Assembly (NCBI GenBank): GCA_021203545.1
Contig: JAJQAZ010000125.1
Span: 1-46,252, forward strand
Length of the DNA stretch: 46,252 nt
Reading direction: 5' to 3'
Origin: Tannerellaceae bacterium
GTDB lineage: Bacteria > Bacteroidota > Bacteroidia > Bacteroidales > Tannerellaceae
Below the pieces are notes generated by a model. It was not told the DNA's origin, made no database searches, and saw nothing but the letters and a program-made list of their open reading frames with translations. The translations under genes were made by a program, and so were the position numbers. Shown in pieces: positions 43,423-46,252 of this stretch (its first letter is position 1; each line of letters begins with the position of its first letter).

Positions 43423-44746
43423 CTATGGGTTCATTACCGGAAACGATTTGTTAAATAGTTTTAACCGCTCTTCCAGTAACCCGTATTGATGTTCCTTTAT
43501 AAAAGAAGTACATGCCCGCAGCCCCTGTTGGTTACTTCCGTTGTAGAAAGTGATATAGCACTTATTCCATAATAAATAAGTGCTTCCATTAATTCGCCGC
43601 CACTCATTCCCGGATAAGCAATTGTAAAATAAAACCCATCTGCAACCGGATCATCCAGATCATGGTCGTACACAATCCGGAAACCATACCTTAAAAAGAT
43701 TTCCTTTAATTGACGAGCCCGTTCGCCATAGGCTTTCACTTCCGATATAAAATCGAAATCGCCGTCCGAAGCAGCTTTAAACATAGCGGCCAGGGCAAAC
43801 TGTGCCGAATGGCCTGTACCGGCCGAAAGTGCATACAAAACCCGGTGTATATAAACCGTACCGAATGTACCCCCTCCGTACCGCTTTGTTAACCCACTGT
43901 AAGGCCGGTGATAGAGTGTGTCTGAAATCACTGTAATCCCAATCCGTTGTCCGGCGTAACTAAAAACCTTCGAACCGGAAATCTGTAAAATATAATGATC
44001 CGTATACCGTGCCACCGTAGGTTGGTAAGGGGGGGGTGGAATGGTTTACCCAGCTCCTTCCGGAAGTCCATCGCAAAATAAGCCAGGTCTTCAATAACAA
44101 TCACATCATACTGGGTAGCCAGTTCGCCAATCACCTGCAGCTCATTTTCCTGCAGGCAGAACCAGGCCGGGTTATTGGGGTTCGAATAAGTAAGGGCAGC
44201 AATCCGTCCGGTAGCCAGGTAACTCTCCAGCTTTTCTTTCAGTTTGTCGCCCCGGTAATCGTATACATCAAACGACTAATACCGGTATCCCATAACAGTA
44301 ATCTGCTGTTTCTGTACCGGAAAACCGGGGTCAATAAACATGATCGTATCTTTTTCCGGCTCACATTGCCCACAGGTAAGGAACGACGCATAGGTACCCT
44401 GCATAGAACCTGTAACCGGCACACATCCTTCCGGTTTAACATCAATATCCATAAACGCCTTAACAAAACGGGCGGCCTCTTTCTTCAACTCCGCACTACC
44501 GTTAATATCCGGATAAACCGAAGCGATACCCTTTTGTAGTGCGGCAATTTCAGCATCCACACCAACCTGTACCGGTTGTAATCCCGGCACCCCCATTTCC
44601 ATATGGATAAACTCTGTTCCGGTCGTCTCTTCCAGTTCCGAAGCAATAGCCACCACCTCCCGGATCGTAGCCAATCCGAAATCCGGCAGATTATATTTAT
44701 CAATAACGGTTTTAACCGTTCCGGGATCAACCGGCGTATTTCTCAT
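43423..44746 (-). pseudogene. PLP-dependent aminotransferase (class I/II), one stop and two frameshifts
   Basis: Repaired length 441 aa. Start ATG 44746 (MRNTPVDPGTVKTVIDKYNL). Class I/II hallmarks: MEMGVPGLQP, YPDINGSAELKKEAARFVKA, TGSMQGTYASF, ALTYSNPNNPAWF, IVIEDLAYFAMD, ISGSKVFSYAGQRIGI (Lys binds PLP). Lesions in reading order: TAG at 44278-44276 in frame (YRY*SFDVYD); C8 on the minus strand (44029-44036), where C9 or C6 restores KPFHPP-YQPTVARY; GG at 43538-43539 where GGG restores TTGSNQQGLRACTSFIKEHQ and a stop at 43423. The substrate is unknown. First gene of the operon with yqgE and nhaC. Confidence 0.85.
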
Positions 44747-44848
44747 ATAAGTAAATATTAATCAACTCATTTCGCATAAGTCTCGGTTCATACTACGCAC
44801 AAAAGTAAAAAAACTGTATAAAAACATCTCTCTTTTTTCTGAAAACCC

Positions 44849-44879
44849 TTGCAGAATTCAAACAAACCCCATATCTTTG
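44849..44879 (+). promoter_or_regulatory. Promoter of tRNA-Asp
   Basis: TTG (44849-44851), 20-nt spacer, TATCTTTG (44872-44879): perfect consensus; the mature tRNA starts 49 nt downstream. Confidence 0.75.
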
Positions 44880-44927
44880 CATCGCAATTCAGAGGAAGCG
44901 CAAGCGATTTAATCGCAAAAACAGAAT

Positions 44928-45004
44928 GGTGTGGTAGTTCAGCTGGTTAGAATACCTGCCTGTCACGCAGGGGGTCGCGGGTTCGAGTCCCGTCCATACC
45001 GCCA
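44928..45004 (+). tRNA. tRNA-Asp (GTC)
   Basis: 77 nt including an encoded CCA. Acceptor GGTGTGG/CCATACC (one G-U pair), D-arm GTTCAGCTGGTTAGAAT, anticodon stem CCTGC/GCAGG with loop CTGTCAC (anticodon GTC), T-arm GCGGGTTCGAGTCCCGT. Promoter at 44849; terminator directly behind. Confidence 0.96.
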
Positions 45005-45044
45005 AAAGGGTTCATAATCAATAGATTATGAACCCTTTTTTCTT
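45004..45044 (+). terminator. Terminator of tRNA-Asp
   Basis: AAAAGGGTTCATAATC / GATTATGAACCCTTTT, perfect 16-bp stem with AATA loop, then TTCTTTTT. Confidence 0.9.
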
Positions 45045-45215
45045 TTTCAACTTATAAAGGTTGTTTTTAATTATATAAAAAGAGTGGATATATGAGCTGT
45101 CACGCAAGTATTCTATTTAATATAATTAGGAATAGTGGGGGTATTACTTATAGAAAACTGTTGATTAAGAAAGAGGGGTTGTGTAATTAAAGATATATTT
45201 AATTTATTTGGTTGT

Positions 45216-45428
45216 ATGGAAGCAAAAGATGTAAATAGTTATCGCCTTACGAGTCTCGAAGAGCCTACAGATAGTCAATTGTCTGCGCTTATGAAGGCGG
45301 TGGCAAAAGAGGCTAAAGAAAAATCGGAGGCTGCGAACAGACAATATTTTAATAATATGTTTGTATATATAGAGAAAAAAAAACAGGAGTGGTCTGCTCA
45401 ATATAATGTTACTTTCAATAATGCGTAA
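45216..45428 (+). CDS. Probable antitoxin of a zeta-like toxin module, 70 aa
   Basis: 70 aa, charged and helical: SYRLTSLEEPTDSQLSALMK, then AVAKEAKEKSEAANRQYF and FVYIEKKKQEW. The end overlaps the start of the zeta-like gene by 8 nt (AATGCGTAA), the classical toxin-antitoxin arrangement. It does not obviously resemble the epsilon antitoxin; a small helical antitoxin is the best reading. An islet behind the tRNA-Asp terminator. Confidence 0.65.
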   Translation: MEAKDVNSYRLTSLEEPTDSQLSALMKAVAKEAKEKSEAANRQYFNNMFVYIEKKKQEWSAQYNVTFNNA

Positions 45429-46004
45429 ACCTGTTCTGATTGTTATAGCCGGCCCCAACGGTTCGGGTAAGACTTCTATTACTTCTCAGATCCTTCAGCA
45501 TGAATGGATAGAGGATTCTGTTTATATTAATCCGGATATTGTAGCACAGGAGAAGTTCGGGGACTGGAACTCGCTTGAGGCTGTGATGCAGGCTGCCCGG
45601 TATTGTGAGGATTTGCGTGAAGATTGTCTGCGGAAGCGAAGAAGCCTTATTTTTGAGACTGTTTTGTCTGTGGAGGATAAGGTTGATTATATTTACAGGG
45701 CAAAAAAGGCTGGTTTTTTATCCGGTTGTTTTTTGTGTGTACGAGTTCTCCGGTTATTAATGCTTCGCGGATTGCTCACCGGGTTATGGAAGGGGGACAT
45801 GATGTGCCTATTACGAAAATAATATCGAGGTATGAAAAGTCAATAGCAAATTGTTGCCTTGCGGCTAAGTTGGCAGACCGTACTTATGTTTATGATAATT
45901 CTGCTGATAATCAGGAAGCTTGTTTGTTATTCCGGTTGACGGAAGGAAGGTTGCAAAAACAATATATGACTTCTGTTCCTGAGTGGGCTTCTCCTATATT
46001 GTAG
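45421..46004 (+). pseudogene. Zeta-toxin-like kinase (AAA/P-loop), one frameshift
   Basis: From ATG 45421 (MRKPVLIVIAGPNGSGKTS, Walker A residues 11-18) the protein has YINPDIVAQEKFGDWNS (substrate/base Asp as in zeta toxins) and LIFETVLS. After KKAGF the frame breaks in the T6 run 45714-45719; with T7 it continues FFIRLFFVCTSSPVINASRI, AHRVMEGGHDVPITKIISRY and a normal tail to TAG 46002 (194 aa). Zeta toxins phosphorylate UDP-N-acetylglucosamine or related nucleotides; here it is inferred from motif order only. It pairs with the 45216 gene. Confidence 0.72.
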
Positions 46005-46083
46005 GTTTAACTGTGTCTGTTTTTGGGGCTTGGCGGAAGGGAACGCGGATTTTGCAGGCGGGCTACGCAGAATTTTTTAATTT

Positions 46084-46252
46084 GGACGGAGGGGAATCGT
46101 AGATCGGCCTTAGCCAATTGCAATCCCCGGCTAACGAGTATTAGGATCTGTGATCCGGCAAACAAATGAATACCCATTAAATAGAGAGTTAGGAATTTTT
46201 AAGCGGATTACAAATCCTTATACTCCACAGGCGGGGATTGCAATTGGCTAAG
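46084..46252 (+). repeat. Family B element, copy 5, with a word inserted in both arms; cut by window edge
   Basis: GGACGGAGGGG then ATCGTAGATCGGCCTTAGCC..(46096-46118), then the normal TGCAATCCCC and the rest of the B core. At the other side GGGGATTGCA continues as ATTGGCTAAG (46243-46252), the complement of the end of the inserted word. The element runs past position 46252. Confidence 0.8.

Noticed and set aside
45098-45110. Attachment site: CTGTCACGCA shared between tRNA-Asp and DNA 140 bp downstream
   Set aside because: Only 10 bp, taken from the anticodon arm rather than the T-arm/3' end used by most integrases, and there is no integrase nearby; likely chance.

Overview
The window looks like chromosome of a member of the Bacteroidales (Bacteroidota), possibly close to Tannerellaceae or Dysgonomonadaceae. 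The lineage call rests on three things. Promoters are of the Bacteroidota type (TTG, 19-20 nt, TAnnTTTG). The gene content is typical: a PaaK-ACT pair, BamD-omega-DUF4293, a TPR gene behind gyrA, an SDR-type fructuronate reductase beside uxuA, and inositol-phosphate synthase. Start codons lack Shine-Dalgarno sequences. No plasmid, prophage, IS transposase or CRISPR array is visible.

Layout. 1-6.0 kb: tRNA-Arg (partial), a patatin/outer-membrane-barrel protein, a small cassette bounded by 47-bp direct repeats, and a frameshifted outer-membrane receptor. 6.2-10.3 kb: phenylacetate-CoA ligase with its ACT partner, bamD, rpoZ and a DUF4293 membrane protein. 10.8-18.4 kb: an SRAP protein, a candidate non-coding RNA, dihydroorotase, a large membrane-anchored protein with MORN-like repeats, and a cation/proton antiporter. 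18.5-26.1 kb: the tail of a lost GH97 gene, a secreted protein, a czcCBA-type metal-efflux operon with frameshifts, and a SUKH-like gene. 26.5-32.7 kb: a lipoprotein, gyrA, a TPR protein and an autoregulated XRE islet. 32.8-39.5 kb: a GH43-like/GH51 arabinofuranosidase, uxuA, an SDR oxidoreductase and an AraC regulator (plant-polysaccharide and hexuronate use). 40-44.7 kb: inositol-3-phosphate synthase, NhaC, YqgE and an aminotransferase. 44.9-46.0 kb: tRNA-Asp and a zeta-like toxin-antitoxin pair.

The most unusual content lies between the genes. At least six families of palindromic repeats (called A to F here) fill most long gaps. A has 27-bp arms around two small hairpins. B is about 150-210 bp with four short hairpins. 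C is about 200 bp and holds six consecutive GC-rich hairpins. D is made of TAGTAGT words with small CTCACTTCGTTCG-like words. E lies inside the efflux operon. F is a GGCACAGATTTAAATCTG palindrome next to arrays of TGCA spaced exactly 22 bp apart. One B copy sits inside an A arm with a 10-bp target duplication, which is direct evidence of movement. Another A arm is broken by B at the same position. Several B and C copies are enclosed in locus-specific inverted repeats.

About a dozen single-base indels, nearly all in mononucleotide runs, break otherwise well-conserved genes (receptor, paaK, czcB, czcA, aminotransferase, zeta toxin, a lipoprotein and others). In every case adding or removing one base restores a full-length protein. 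Sequencing or assembly error is the simplest explanation, but real decay or phase variation cannot be excluded from the sequence alone.
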